A program made the position numbers and the translations under genes. The notes beneath the pieces are model-generated. The model made no database searches. It was given only the letters and a program-made list of their open reading frames with translations, and was not told the DNA's origin. DNA of 64,000 nucleotides, taken from Ornithodoros turicata (Eukaryota; Arthropoda; Arachnida; Ixodida; Argasidae). The stretch covers positions 57,945,581 through 58,009,580 of the forward strand of contig NC_088203.1 of the NCBI RefSeq assembly GCF_037126465.1. The letters run 5' to 3'. Positions 22,001 to 33,570 of the stretch are shown one piece after another. How positions within the stretch are numbered: the stretch's first letter is position 1; every line of letters starts with the position of its first letter.

Positions 22001-23460
22001 GTGCCTATACAAGACAAATGACAAAACAGCATCTAAATGGCCCTCATGTGGAGTGCCATGCCTCATCGCACCTCACACTGCATCAGATAAAATACATGTC
22101 TAATGTATGGTTTTCAGGGCGAAGGTGAACTGTCTCTGCATAATTAACTCATGTAAAAACACTGCATGTTGCGTACATACCATCTTCTGGAAATGTTGTT
22201 GGTGCCATGCATTGTGAAACAGGACACGCAGTATCACTTTTGGATGGCACTCCTCCTGCTTCTAAAATGCAAGCATACGATATCACCTCTATCAGCAGGC
22301 TGCACAAACCCAAGAGTTTGAATATGGTGCGAGCCATGAGATATCTTAATTTCCTCATTAGTGAAAATATCATTACCACACACATTACAGAAGACACTAT
22401 TACTACTAAAAGAGAGTCTAATAATGCTAATAATCTGCTAGCAGGCAACTACTAACACACTACCAATGCTACAGAGATTATGTTGAACACACCACTTGAA
22501 GCAGGCTCCGTCATGCTGCTTTGACTGATTCTGTAATACAAATACAGTATTTTATATTGAGAAAATGATACCTATGATATAGCGGCTATTTACGCTGCTA
22601 AGCGTTATTCAAAAAAGTACTCGAAGTAGAAACTTTACATGCGCCATATGTGAGGGGCTGTTCATCTTCAATAGGCGCCAGCAAACAGCGATGGGGACGA
22701 AATCCTGCCCGTTGTAACATGACCTGAACATGCCTACAGATACAAACTGGAGGGGTTATAACTGCAGGGTGTCAAACCGAAACAAATACGGGTTCCGTTC
22801 GGGTTCAGGTTCAGAATTTTCGGTTTCGTTCCGGCTCAGCTCCGGAGCGCAAAGAATAACGGAACTGTTGGGTAGGGCGGGAGAGTAAGGGGCGGGAGCA
22901 TGCGCATTGGCCGTCGCAGTGCATAATCAGGACATAGGGCGTGTTAGAGGATATCGAAAATTTGAATATCCGGCCCCTTAGGTCATGTGTCAGTAATCAA
23001 AAACAATTTAAAAATATGGATATAAAAAACGGGGATATTGAGTTCAGCCCACGTTGCAGTAAGCTCATTTGCAAGCGGCTTTTGAAAAGCGATATCCGGT
23101 GGTCGTGCGACCTTCAGGACGCTTGCCAAATAATGCGGCCTTCCTAATACGTGGCTACAAGTTTGCTATCCTCGTGCTCCCGAAAATCCATTAAAGAGAA
23201 AGTTAGTGAGCTAATTTTGCAAATATTCATCTGATACACGTGTACTGTTGGTCATGGAATTTGCACCACGCTGCGTTCGTGTGTATAGGCCTGTTGCACT
23301 AACCAGGCGGCACTGCGATTTCCCGACACATGCGCCACGGGCGCCCAGACACGAATAACTTCCTAGTTCTCCGGCGGTCGGTTGTGCTGGGCCTGACGTG
23401 ATTTCTCCGTGTAGGACCTATCTGCCATTTTTACTGATGTGCAGTACTGTGCAAGATAAA
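22001..23460. other. no gene; GGTTC-rich repeat at about 22770-22870
   Basis: One GGTTCGGGTTCAGGTT-type block occurs at 22770-22870, with relatives at 37.2 and 38.8 kb. The rest has no supported frame. Confidence 0.4.
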
Positions 23461-23840
23461 TCATATGTTAGTCAACAGACATTTGTTTGATGATGTGAAG
23501 TGTAAGTTAGCTAGAACACGACAGCAAATATGTGTCCTATTCACACGTGAGATTAAAGTTACAGGTATTTTTCCGTTCAGGAGAACGTAAACTTTTACGC
23601 ACTGAATGGCACGTTCAACATGGTTGCGAACCTGAGCAATGTAGTCATTATCTTGCATCTGCTACTCTCAAAACTGCGCACTAGACATGAAATTGGAGGC
23701 ATCAGCAGAATTGGATCTTTGTTTTCGTTACGGCCTCGAATTCCAGAACGCCCTTTATCAATAAGTACGAGGTCCCTTGGTGAAGTCATCTTAATAAGCT
23801 GCTGTGTTTTTTGTCTGTTCAAAGATTCACAACGTATGTG
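23461..23840 (-). pseudogene. DDE transposase fragment (DDE_Tnp_4, PIF/Harbinger-like)
   Basis: On the minus strand the 3' part encodes AQVRNHVERAIQCVKVYVLL followed by NGKIPVTLI. This is the VRxHVERAIxRxK signature containing the last catalytic Glu of DDE_Tnp_4 transposases. The upstream 23595-23822 frame carries LVLIDKGRSGIRG and PILLMPP, matching the DKG and MPP blocks that normally precede it. The two parts are in different frames, so at least one frameshift separates them around 23600-23660. Only the C-terminal third is present. It is a dead remnant of a cut-and-paste transposon. Confidence 0.6.
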
Positions 23841-23859
23841 TCATTGTAAAACATAAAAA

Positions 23860-25125
23860 CTCGTTTCCGTAGTATGTTATTCTAAAGCTAGAATCACGTT
23901 CTTTCACATATTTGTTGCCGAACTTAATCACACCTACTGTGTCCCAAATGACATGTGAAACGTCTTGTCTGAGTCCTAGACAAAGGTAGCTGGAGTCATT
24001 CCATTGAGAATCTTGTAAACATTGATATCACACGGCGAACAGCACTAATCCAACGGTGGTTGAGACACCTTTCACATGGTTTGTTTGTAAGGCTGTAGAG
24101 ACATGTTTATCTTCTGGATTTCTGTACCTGTGGCTACAACCTAACAAGAATAACAACTAAATTTTAATATTGCGATATTTTCGCTCTCTTGCGCTTCTTC
24201 CCATTCGCAGGAAAATTACGCAAAAATGTACACATGGGAGGCCGCTGAACTAGAGACTAATTTGCATGTCTGTAGCTAGCTGGCTCTGCGAAAAACTCCA
24301 GCGCAACAGGCCTATACGAAAACAGAACCAATATGCCACTCATAGTTACGGAATCCAACGTGTGCGATATTCGATATGCTATTTTACCCACATAACGGCT
24401 ATCACTCGCTTTTATCAATGCTGCTTTTTAAGTGACCAAGAGCAAAATAAGAAACGTTCTTGCACATATTATATACGTAGTATAACGAAGCAGTATATAC
24501 TACGTATATACTCTACGTTGTATATCAGACTAGCAAGGCAGCCCGGCTTCGCTCGTGTCCTCCAGGATTTTAACTGCCGTATCAGGCCCGTGCGGAGCTC
24601 GAATTTTTTCAAATCGCTTCTTCGTTTGCACCTACACGACCGCAGGAGCATATGTGCCAAATAGACGAGTTCAGAAAATCCCAGTGCTCTTTGCGCACGC
24701 ATTGCATCCTGGGCGATTGCTGAGCGGGGGAACAAGCATAATCCTTCACACTTCGCTTTCGCTGACCTTGACACGACGTGGACAATGGACCGGTAGGGAA
24801 GAAATCGGGACTATTCTCTAGAGAGCTGGCCTCAGATTTTCCCTCTCCCTCGTGTGCCCCGCCCACCCGGAGCGTGCCAATGGGAGGACGCGTGGGCGGT
24901 GTCGGCTGAGTGTCATCTGGGGGCAGAGGTTCGAACGTAGACGGGGACGTGCTTTTGGCCCGTGAGATGGCGCTGCTCGATCTGTGAACCTAGGGACGCG
25001 CGTTCCTTGAGACCGCGAAAATGGTCGGCGATAAGTACTGAGTCATGATCCCTGTCATTCCCATTTCTGTCTCTCTTTTTGTTTTCTTCTTCTTTTTCTG
25101 TTTTCGTGGAATGAATTGACGGATT
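23860..25125. other. no gene recognised
   Basis: Contains a short palindromic TATATACGTAGTATA cluster near 24470-24515 and GC-rich sequence at 24.6-25.0 kb with frames on both strands. None matches a family I recognise. Confidence 0.35.
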
Positions 25126-26330
25126 TTGACGGCTCCTGTGTTCACTTGTTTTTGCTTTTAATAAACGTTTCATGATCGGCGTCCTTGAGCGATGCCCGCG
25201 TTTGTTTGTTTGTTTTTGCTTTTAATGAACGTTTTACGATGGCTTGATTCATTGCCTGTTGTTGCGGGCGGACTATGAACATATCCGTGGCGAGTTTTCG
25301 GCATCCTTGAGCGATGACCGCGTTTGTTTGTTTGTTTGTTTGTTCGTTTGTTTTTGCCTTTAATGAACGTTTTATGATGGCTTGATTCATTGCCTGTTAG
25401 GCGCGGACTTTGAATGGCGCATTTTCGGCGTCCTTGAGCGATGACCGCGTTTGTTTTCGCTTTTAATGAACGTTTTATGATGCCTTGATTCATTGCCTGT
25501 TAGGCGCGGAGTTCGAATGGCGCGTTTGCGGCGTCCTTGGGCCATGCTCGCATTTGTTTGTTTTATTAAACATATGTAACACGCGTTGTTAGAGTGATCT
25601 TGATAAGACGTCTGCGGAATCGTTGCGCCCGTGTTCGGGTGATAGTAGGGCGTTCTTTGGCGTGTTGTTTGTTCGTTTGTTTTCGCTTTTAATGAACGTT
25701 TTATGATGGCTTGATTCATTGCCTGTTAGGCGCGGACTTCGAATGGCGCGTTTGCGGCGTCCTTGGGCGATGCCCGCGTTTGTATGTTTTATTAAACATA
25801 TGGAACACACGTTGTTAGAGTGATCTTGATAAGAAGTCCGCGGAATCGTTGCGTCTGCGTTTGGGTGATAGTAGGGCGTTCTTTGGCGTGTGTGTGCCTT
25901 CCTTTTTATTGAGCATGTCATGCGATTCGTGTGCGATGCGCTCAGGACCGGGACACGGGCGGTGAGAGGTATACCCCGTTTTTGTTTCTTTGTCGTTTCG
26001 CGCGACAATGCGTCATTATGGACTGTTTCCCTCTGCATTTTCTTTTTTCTCTGTTTCATACCCCCTTTTTGTCTTCACTGCGTCATGCGACACGTGTTGT
26101 TCCGAAAGAAATTTGATGAGATGCCATGCCCGTGCCGTTTTTGCGCGTATGTTTAGATAATGCCGACAGAAGACTCTGGTTCTTTTCCCCCTTTTACTGA
26201 ACATGATGCCACACATGTTGTTACAGAATGACTTTGACGAGACGCCCGGGCCGTTTTTGTGCGTATGTTTGGATATGCTGGCTAATGACGAAAGAAGACT
26301 ACTTTTTTGGTGGTTTCTTTCATTAAAATT
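25126..26330. repeat. tandem repeat array with embedded (GTTT)n
   Basis: The block TTTTAATGAACGTTTTATGA, then TTGATTCATTGCCTGTTAGG and GGCGTCCTTGGGCGATGCC, recurs at about 25150, 25215, 25355, 25455 and 25685. A second block (TTAGAGTGATCTTGATAAGA) occurs at about 25588 and 25815 and, diverged, at about 26100 and 26225. Long frames on the minus strand merely translate the repeat. Confidence 0.8.
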
Positions 26331-27140
26331 TTGGTGGCACCATACCGCTGTCAACCGACTGGGCACTCAAATCGGACAACAACGATACTCTTTGCTGGAC
26401 GAGAACTCTTCCAAGAGTGCTGCGTACGAGTTCAGCAGCGGTATGACAGTTTTTATGACAGTCTAACCCAAGAGTCGTCGACCTCTCGAGATGAGTCCAC
26501 TTGTTTTAGGTACAGGCACCCATTTTAAGACCTTCCATTGCAGGGCCAGGGCAATGGCCTGACATTCCTTTCTTTCGACTGTGTGGGACGGAATGTTCAA
26601 GAACATTGCGGGCATATACGCCATTGCAAGCCACCAGTTCAGGCCGGAAACGATGGACTGCAATTCGCTACACTGCCAAGGTCTACAAGCTGAAGAGATA
26701 CTGAAACAAAGAAACCGCCTGTTCCGCGTAAACCACCCACCATTTTCGGCGTTTTGTCCCCTCTTTTCTCCTTGTAGGAGAATAATCCCCATTCACTGAG
26801 CGACCCAAAGACGGACTTCACAACACAAAGTTCAGTGACAAAAAGTTCGTTGTGCTGTTCGTTCCATTGTCTGCTCAAGTAAAGCACGTTGTGTTCTTTC
26901 TGAGCTCGTCCTATCTCAAACTTTATAACTCCCTCCGATGTTTTCTGCAAAAAATCGAAGTCATAAGGTATAAGTGTTTGTCTTTATATCTGTTGCCGTG
27001 AGTTCCTGTAGTACAATTGATGTACGTACTGGACCGTAAGGTCGCTGTACTGATGTCTGTTATGATTTCGTTAGTTTGGGATGCGCCTATTTGCCTAAGG
27101 ACTCTTGCGTACCACGGCGCACTGAGAAATGCAATGCAAG
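26331..27140. other. no gene recognised
   Basis: Overlapping frames on both strands (26463-26950) have no family match and no convincing splice context. Confidence 0.35.
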
Positions 27141-27600
27141 CACATCGGGTGTCCGCCCATTTCATCGAACGCCGGTTCGTCGAACGACGTTTCATCGGCG
27201 CCATTTTATCGAATGCGTTTCATGGGACGCCACCGGACAGTTTCTCACCAGACAATTGCTCGTCGGACAACTGCACAGTAAATCCGAAAACACCCTTCCT
27301 AGTGTAAATGACATGTTCCAGGGCGCACTCCTTTTTTTACACCTCTCAAATGAGAGTGTTCGAGTACACCTTTTTGAAATGGTGTTCTCTACGTGAAACA
27401 CCTTTTTCTAAATGGTGTATTCTGCAATAAACACAATTTGAGATGGTGTATACTGTAAAAAACACCTTGTTTAGCACCTATTGGTATCAGTGTTTTAACA
27501 GGAATACACCAATCCGCATGGTGCCCCTGACCAGAATGGCACATGCAACATGATTTACTGAAGCCCAATTAACACCATCCCGCGTATGATGCCAGGAGTT
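27141..27600. repeat. two short repeat blocks
   Basis: At 27155-27260 degenerate direct and inverted copies of TCATCGAACGCCGGTTCGTC alternate. At 27320-27530 ACACCTTTTT and AATGGTGT units recur about five times in both orientations. Both look like small transposable-element footprints. Confidence 0.55.
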
Positions 27601-28319
27601 TCTGTGGACTGTCTGTGACTTGAGCGAAGTTGAATTTCTCCGTTCTATATGTTCACTCGCTCACGACACACATAAAATACACGAAATAAAGTACTGCAAA
27701 ACTATATATATATATTTTTTTTTTATTCCGAAAATGCATACCTTGAAAGTGGTATCCAGTGTCGACAAAATCGTACAAAACATCCCGCGCACACAGTACT
27801 GAAGTATTTCACACGTACACATGCTTCAGGCAGTGTCGCGTCGCACAATTGACAGTCAATGACCGGCTGCAGTCTCAGTTCTTCTGGCGCCCCACGATGA
27901 AACGGCGGCGTCTCTGAAGCGCTAGAGAGAAATGTGTCTGAAATAGGGCGTTCAATCGCAAATTAGTAATGCTCAAACACAAGTGAGTAAAACTGAGTAA
28001 AATCATCATAGCAACAACGAAGTTGGTTCATCCAGCTTACTGTTGAACAAAGTAAGGCTTGGGAAAACGAGAATGAAATTCGCAAAATCAAAACGGCCAC
28101 GAACTGATACTTGTATACTTACCTGACGGGACGCAGGACTGCAGACACCGCTCGAAACATACAATAACCTACAGCACAACAGTCATGGTAATGAATACAA
28201 GTGAAGTTTGACCATACACAGCTATCACACAGCTTACCCGTTACGACTCAAAATCATATCCTCCTCTGCTCTTTCATGGCCTGCAAAAACGAGAATGAAA
28301 TTAGCAGAACCAACGCCGG
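27601..28319. other. no gene; minus-strand splice-like signals
   Basis: A strong minus-strand donor (CAG|GTAAGTAT near 28117) follows a possible acceptor (GCTGTAG near 28165). A 40-bp block (ACGAGAATGAAATT plus GGCCACG) is duplicated at 28058 and 28284. No exon chain could be built. Confidence 0.3.
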
Positions 28320-28640
28320 CCACGGCATTGTTTTGGTAGGCGTCACCATTCTGCAAGTCGGCTTCACCTAGCGCACGGGTGCATTAGGTGAAGCCCACTT
28401 TACAAAACTACCAGTATGGCTAGACTGTACGTACGTTTCCGCCAGAAATGCCGAAATGTAACATTTTGGTGTCAGGTGAAGCCCACTTTACGGAGCAGCT
28501 AATGTTGTTCCGTGTCATTTTCTTCTCTTGGTATTCTTTGTAAAAAATGTGCATTTTTTGGCACGCTTTCTTTTCTTCTTTATTTTGCTCTTTCCTTTTT
28601 AACTTTACTTGTGCATTTTTATCTTGCATTTCGGCTTCAT
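28320..28640 (-). mobile_element. repeat family R28, copy 1 (uninterrupted)
   Basis: Reading on the minus strand, this copy matches the copy at 30640-32670 in order, including GTAAAGTGGGCTTCACCT blocks at 28387-28404 and 28475-28492. It contains a hairpin with GGCTTCACCTA/TAGGTGAAGCC arms. It serves as the reference for the empty site of the Penelope-like insertion. No protein is encoded. Confidence 0.7.
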
Positions 28641-29769
28641 CATTCGGCAGAGCGTCGCACCGGGCACGAAAGCAGCGACAGACGAATCACAGGACTGCAG
28701 GTGCATAAGCCACCTGCGCGAGCTCAACGGGACACACATGCATCTTCAGTAAGCAAGAGTTAACCAAAACATGAAGTTTGTGTGTCCCGTGACGGGCATT
28801 AACACCCAGCGTATAACTAACGTACCTTAACGTCTAACCTAACCTAACCTAGAAGAGAGCACTACCGTGTATGGAGTTCTAGATTGAGCAGGGTGACAAA
28901 TATAAAAATGGAAACCATTAACATGCTCATCAATATGAGTCGTTTAAGTAATCTGATAAACGGTGGAGGTTGTAGCGCGGATAGGGAGGGCAATCTCGCG
29001 TTCTTGATTACCTTGAGGCGGAACAGAAATTGACATTAGAGCACCAGAAACTGAAATACTTGTTGATGCTTTCAATAAATGCGGTAAGACAAATTTATAG
29101 AAGTAAGTGAGCGGTAGCGTGTTCCCTCATTTTTCTTTTTTGTTCTTGTCGAAAGTATACAGTGATTTCGTGATTTGTCAAAAGTACAATGATTTGCAAA
29201 TTATTATTACAACTTCACTTTACACGCTTTGTCGATTGTTCTAGCAATGACTAAGGCAAAACAGCCAGGTATGCCCCACGAGTCATCGAACGTACCATCC
29301 AAGATCTCTATTTAGGGTGTTTCACCTAAGGTGATAAAATATTCTAAGGATTGTCGGACTTTCGGCAATTACCTTCTACAAACTTTTGCGACGATTGGAG
29401 GAAGGCGTTGGACAATTTTTAATTGCAGGAAAGTTATTTTTTCAACTCAACTTTGAAAACTGCCAAGAGAACCTCACTTCTTTTTCACAGAAATATGAAG
29501 TCCTCCACTGATAACCGCACACCCAACCGAAACTATGCACTGTATAGCAACAGAAATAGTCTAAAAAAATCCGTAAAAATTCGGCTTTAGCCCCGCCTAC
29601 TTGATTGTCGCAAAGAAAAGCGCAGGGTATTTACGGGGAGAGGAGGAAGTGTTCAGGCCTCTTGTTTTACCTTTCTTTGCGCCGCGTTGACCTTGTTGCT
29701 GGTGACAACCGACTTATCACAGGCTCGCAGCTGGTCAATAATTATACTCGGATATCGTCTAATAATTTG
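28641..29769. other. no gene; short (CCTAA)n run at 28834-28850
   Basis: CTAACCTAACCTAACCTA (three to four units of the arthropod telomere motif) lies at 28834-28850, too short to indicate a telomere. Otherwise AT-rich sequence without supported frames. Confidence 0.4.
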
Positions 29770-30030
29770 GACATTATCAGAGGACCGTCTGCATGTCAGA
29801 GCATTCCATTGTCCTCATGCTATTGTCTTGGGTCTATTGGTTGTACGTTTTTGTCCCCCCCCCCCGTCCCTTCGGGAAATCTTTGCCCTACGGTGAAAAA
29901 AAGTCACAGAGACGCCCATGGTACAGACGGAGAAATCGGGCCGAAAATGCACATAATTTTACAATGAATACGAAGGGGAGACAACGATACGAAGCAACAC
30001 AAGCTGCTCCGCAAGGTGTGTCCTGAAGCT
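29770..30030 (+). mobile_element. repeat family R28, copy 2 (partial)
   Basis: Matches 30640-30920 directly: the GACCGTCTGCAT block, a poly-C run, AAAATGCACATAAT, then ACGAAGCAACACAAGC and GCTCCG. Homology ends soon after GCTCCGCAAGGTG. Confidence 0.6.
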
Positions 30031-30639
30031 GGAACATACAAACGGACAAACAGAACGACCAGCCCCACGTGATCCAGTATCGCTCCTGACCGTCAATCAT
30101 GACGTACATGCCCATGTCCCACTGTTGTTTGCTTTTCTTTTTTATTGTCGTTGTTAGTCGCTGCGACCTTTCATGGAGCCGAACCCAGCGCTCACATGCT
30201 CCTTCCCTTGACGACCTTCACAGCGTGATGTCGCCGGTGGACTATAGCTGGGGGACGTTGACCCCACGGAGACGAGGTCGCGTTCACGAAGTAAATAAAT
30301 ACTTTCTTTGATAACCCACACCATATGCGCAAGTTCCACCACATTACACGCTATGAATTCATTACTGTCAAGTTGAAAGTGCCGCTCCGTTATAGGGTAC
30401 ACGCCCCCACAACACAAACAAGGAAAAGCAAAGGAGAGGTTAGTACAGACCATGGGAGTACGGGGGAAGCGGGCCAGGCGGGGGGAGTTCCGGCTCTTCA
30501 CTCGCAGCTAGGTAGTCAAGAACAATACCCGGCTAACCTTTCCTTCTTTTCCCCGGTTCAGCTAATCTTTCCGTCTTTTTTTTTTCTTAATAAATATATT
30601 CCCCTCCACCCCCCAGTTATCATTATAATGATTTAAACC
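30031..30639. other. spacer between R28 copies, no gene
   Basis: Contains a T-rich run near 30580 and no supported frame. Confidence 0.4.
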
Positions 30640-31076
30640 TCATCAGCGGACCGTCTGCATATTCGAGCTTTCGATTGCCCTCATGCTAGTCTTTTGTCCA
30701 TTAGTGGTAAGTTCCTCCGCCCCCCCCCCTACCCCCGCCCCTCAGGGAATTCTTTGTGGTAGTACAAAAAAGGCAAGAGAAAAAGACAAAAAGGAAGGTC
30801 CAAAACAAAAACAAAAGAGAGAAAGAAATCGTGCGAAATAAAAATGCACATAATGTTACAGAGGATAAGAAGGGGAGAAAACGACACGAAGCAACACAAG
30901 CGGCTCCGTAAAGTGGGCTTCACCTGATACCAAATTGCTACATTTCGCCATTAATGGGCGGAAACTTACGTACAGTCGGACCGTATACGAAGACGGGAGT
31001 CAAGTCCTGTAGATCACATAAACAAAATACAGAAACCGACACTGAAGATTTTTGTTTAAGTTTAATTTGTACAAAC

Positions 31077-31104
31077 TTTCGCGTGGAGGTCCACGCTTCC
31101 TCAG
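31077..31104 (-). ncRNA. hammerhead-ribozyme-like motif of the Penelope-like element
   Basis: On the minus strand CTGAGGA (31104-31098) is followed by a perfect stem II (GCGTGGA/TCCACGC) and GAAA (31080-31077). Downstream AGTTT, loop GTAC, AAATT can form stem III and leave a UUA that fits the NUH cleavage triplet. Stem I is not obvious. Hammerhead motifs are known from Penelope-like elements, which supports the call. Confidence 0.6.
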
Positions 31105-31466
31105 GTACAAAGTGAAGTGGTGACACACATAAGTATATATAGTATAGCCATATACACGACTAAACATACTGCTGTACAAAGAAAGGGAAGGGAAAGGAGA
31201 TATGGTGCCACATGTCTGTGTACAATGAATAGCTGGGCAGACGGATAAGTGACCTCTAACCGTTTAAGAACAGTAAAAGGTGCTATTGTGAACAAAAAGG
31301 CTCGCCAACCCAGTTTCGCGGAAGAGGGGGTCAGGAGTATGGGAAACGAGTGGCCCAGAATGGACAAAGGGGAAGGTTACGGATTATCTAACGGAGTGCC
31401 AGACGATGACTGAAGCGAAGATTCAAGAATTGTGCACAAATAAATATAGATATATAACTATTAAAT

Positions 31467-32563
31467 TTACATAAGCGGATATAACGAGCCAGGACTAAGA
31501 TTCAGACCATTTGGTGTGAGACACTTGAATTGCGAAATTAAGTAGGACTCCCTATTCTTACGTTTAATGTCTGTGCGGAACCCAGATTCTAGCAATATAA
31601 TTTTCAAATCAGTTTCAAAATCGTGATTAGGTTGATTGAAATGAATGGCGACAGGAGTTTGGCGGGCATTTAGGATATCAAATTTGTGGCCGTAAAATCT
31701 TTTTCTCATTGTGTTGGAGGTTTCACCGATGTATTGTGAATTGCACTTGCAGCAGAATATCAAGTAACAAATATTGGGTGAATTACAGTGGAGTGAATGA
31801 CGAATTTTCAAACAGAAGTCACCCAAAGTGCTACGGGCAATGGTGGACGGCGCGATAAATTTACAGGTCTGGCACCGTGCACTACCACAGGGATAACAAC
31901 CCGGCGAGCGCTTCATGATGCATGATGACGTGAGGATGTCGCGTAAATTTTTGGATCTACGGAATGCTACTAATGGGGGAGTCGGAAAAATTTCTTTTAA
32001 TTGCTCGTCAGCATGTAATATATTGAGGTGGCGTCTAAGAATGGAATTGGTATTGACAAGTGATTTATGATATGTAGTGGATAAAACTACATTACTTAAG
32101 TTTTCTTTGCGTTTCGGGGTGAATAAGGACTCTCTGGATAGGCTAGATGATTTGGCAACAGAGTCATGGATGCGTTCTAATGGGTAATTTCTTTTTTGGA
32201 AATCAGATACCATTTGCTGAGCATGTTTTACAAAATCAGTCTGAGCTGAGCAGATTCGTTTCAGGCGCAAGAACTGACCATATGGAATACTCCTTTTCTG
32301 GTGATTAGGATGATAGCTTTCATAGTGGAGATATTGGCGCTTGTCCGTTGGTTTCTTGTATAGTTCAGTGGTCAGCCTACCAGATTTACATGACACTGTC
32401 ACATCAAGGAAGTTGATGGATGACCTTGAATAGTTACAGGTAAATTTAATTTTGCTATTCAGAGAATTGAAGTGATCAAAAAATGACTGCAGAGATGCCT
32501 CATCACCAGACCAAAGGACAAAAATGTCGTCGATGAACCTGAGATATATGAGTGGCTTAAGGG
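31467..32563 (-). CDS. Penelope-like RT-endonuclease, C-terminal part
   Basis: The open frame of about 365 codons begins inside the reverse transcriptase domain with YLRFIDDIFVLW, the catalytic DD of RT motif C. It continues through the thumb and linker (NFLDVTVSCKSGRLTTELYK). It ends in a GIY-YIG endonuclease domain: CYLIFCCKCNSQYIGETSN, then RKRFYGHKFDI. Full Penelope-like proteins are usually about 700-900 residues, so roughly half, including RT motifs 1-5 and the start codon, is lost by 5' truncation. The retained part has no stops or frameshifts, which indicates a fairly recent insertion. Alone it cannot be an active polymerase. Confidence 0.85.
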
Positions 32564-32670
32564 GGACCACAATGGTAGTTTCGTAAGGTGGGCTTCACCT
32601 AATGCACCCGTGCGCTAGGTGAAGCCGACGTGGGGAATGGTGATGCCTACCAAAACAATGCCGAGGTCCC

Positions 32671-33030
32671 TTATTTGTTCTTGTACTTCAGGTTTCAGGG
32701 GTGAGTTTGCTTTCTTTCTTGTCCTCTGCTTTCAGATTTGTGCCTGCTTGTGTTCACAATCGCATGCGATGGAGCGCTGAAGCACAGCAGCTGAATATGG
32801 TTTTCTTTCTCTGCAGAATGATGTTGCGAATGAGTGACGAGCACAATGGAGATGTGGGACTGACCTAAATGTGTTAACAAGATTGTCGTTTGGTTACGTT
32901 CGATGCTGTCTGTTTAGTGTACTGGTGACGAACAATATGGAGATATGGGACTGACGTATGTCTGTGTTAAGATTCAATCGTTTGGATACGTTGTTGCCTC
33001 GGGTACCTCTTGGATTTACGTCTTTATTAT
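32671..33030. other. no gene recognised
   Basis: Two short GGAGATGTGGGACTGAC-type direct repeats occur near 32850 and 32935. No supported frame. Confidence 0.35.
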
Positions 33031-33570
33031 CTTTATTGGTGGTGGCAGAGTCATGGAATGAAGGTCACGATTACTACGCCTAGCCTGTAAGCCATTTGGT
33101 GGCACTTCAGCTGGGCTGGAGCTACGATCACATTTTAGGTAAACGAAAACAGTTACCTTTTCAGATCTGTTGCCCCTTGTGTTCTATGTACTCGCTGATC
33201 TGACGGTGTCTGCTCTCACTGCTCTGTGCTGTTGTCAATAATCTGTGCTGACTGTGTTGCAGTGAAATATGGGTGCAGTGACCATTTTGCCACGGGCAGC
33301 ATGCTTAAGATAGTTGCATTTTTTAAAACAGTGCGTACGTTGAGAAGTTCTTTCGTTTGATATCTGGCTGTCAAAAGCCGCACACATTATGCTGGCGCGT
33401 GTACCTCATAGTTTCATGTATTTTATAGGTGCTTCCAGGCTCGTGGATTGGAGGTGACGAATACAACGCCTGTCCTATGGGTCATTTGTTGGCACTTCGG
33501 CTTAGCTGCAGCTACGATCCTATTTCAGGTAAACAAAAACTATTACCTTTTCTAATCTGACTGTGCTGTT
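33031..33570. repeat. pair of direct repeats about 385 bp apart
   Basis: 33050-33170 and 33435-33560 share GTGGCACTTCAGCTGGGCTG-like, GCTACGATC and TTTTAGGTAAACGAAAAC-like blocks with about 80% identity. Both end in TTTCAGGTAAAC-like splice-site-looking sequence, but no frame links them. Confidence 0.55.

Larger units (their letters stand above)
30983..32563 (-). mobile_element. 5'-truncated Penelope-like retroelement
   Basis: The boundaries are set by comparison with the empty site in copy 1 of the surrounding repeat. GGACC flanks both ends (30978-30982 and 32564-32568), giving a probable short target duplication. The element is on the minus strand, keeps only the 3' part of its reading frame, and has a 3' region of about 480 bp with a hammerhead-like core. 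5' truncation is typical of target-primed reverse transcription. Confidence 0.75.
30640..32670 (+). mobile_element. repeat family R28, copy 3, split by a Penelope-like element
   Basis: 30640-30982 and 32564-32670 together match copy 1 (28320-28640, inverted) as one continuous sequence. The two halves are separated by the retroelement at 30983-32563. The right half carries GTAAGGTGGGCTTCACCTAA at 32583. Confidence 0.7.

Noticed and set aside
25142..26059. Long minus-strand frames rich in NESSHHKTFIKS
   Set aside because: They translate a DNA tandem repeat; the periodicity follows nucleotide units and several frames are open.
28834..28850. (CCTAA)n as a telomere
   Set aside because: Only three to four units, with ordinary sequence on both sides.
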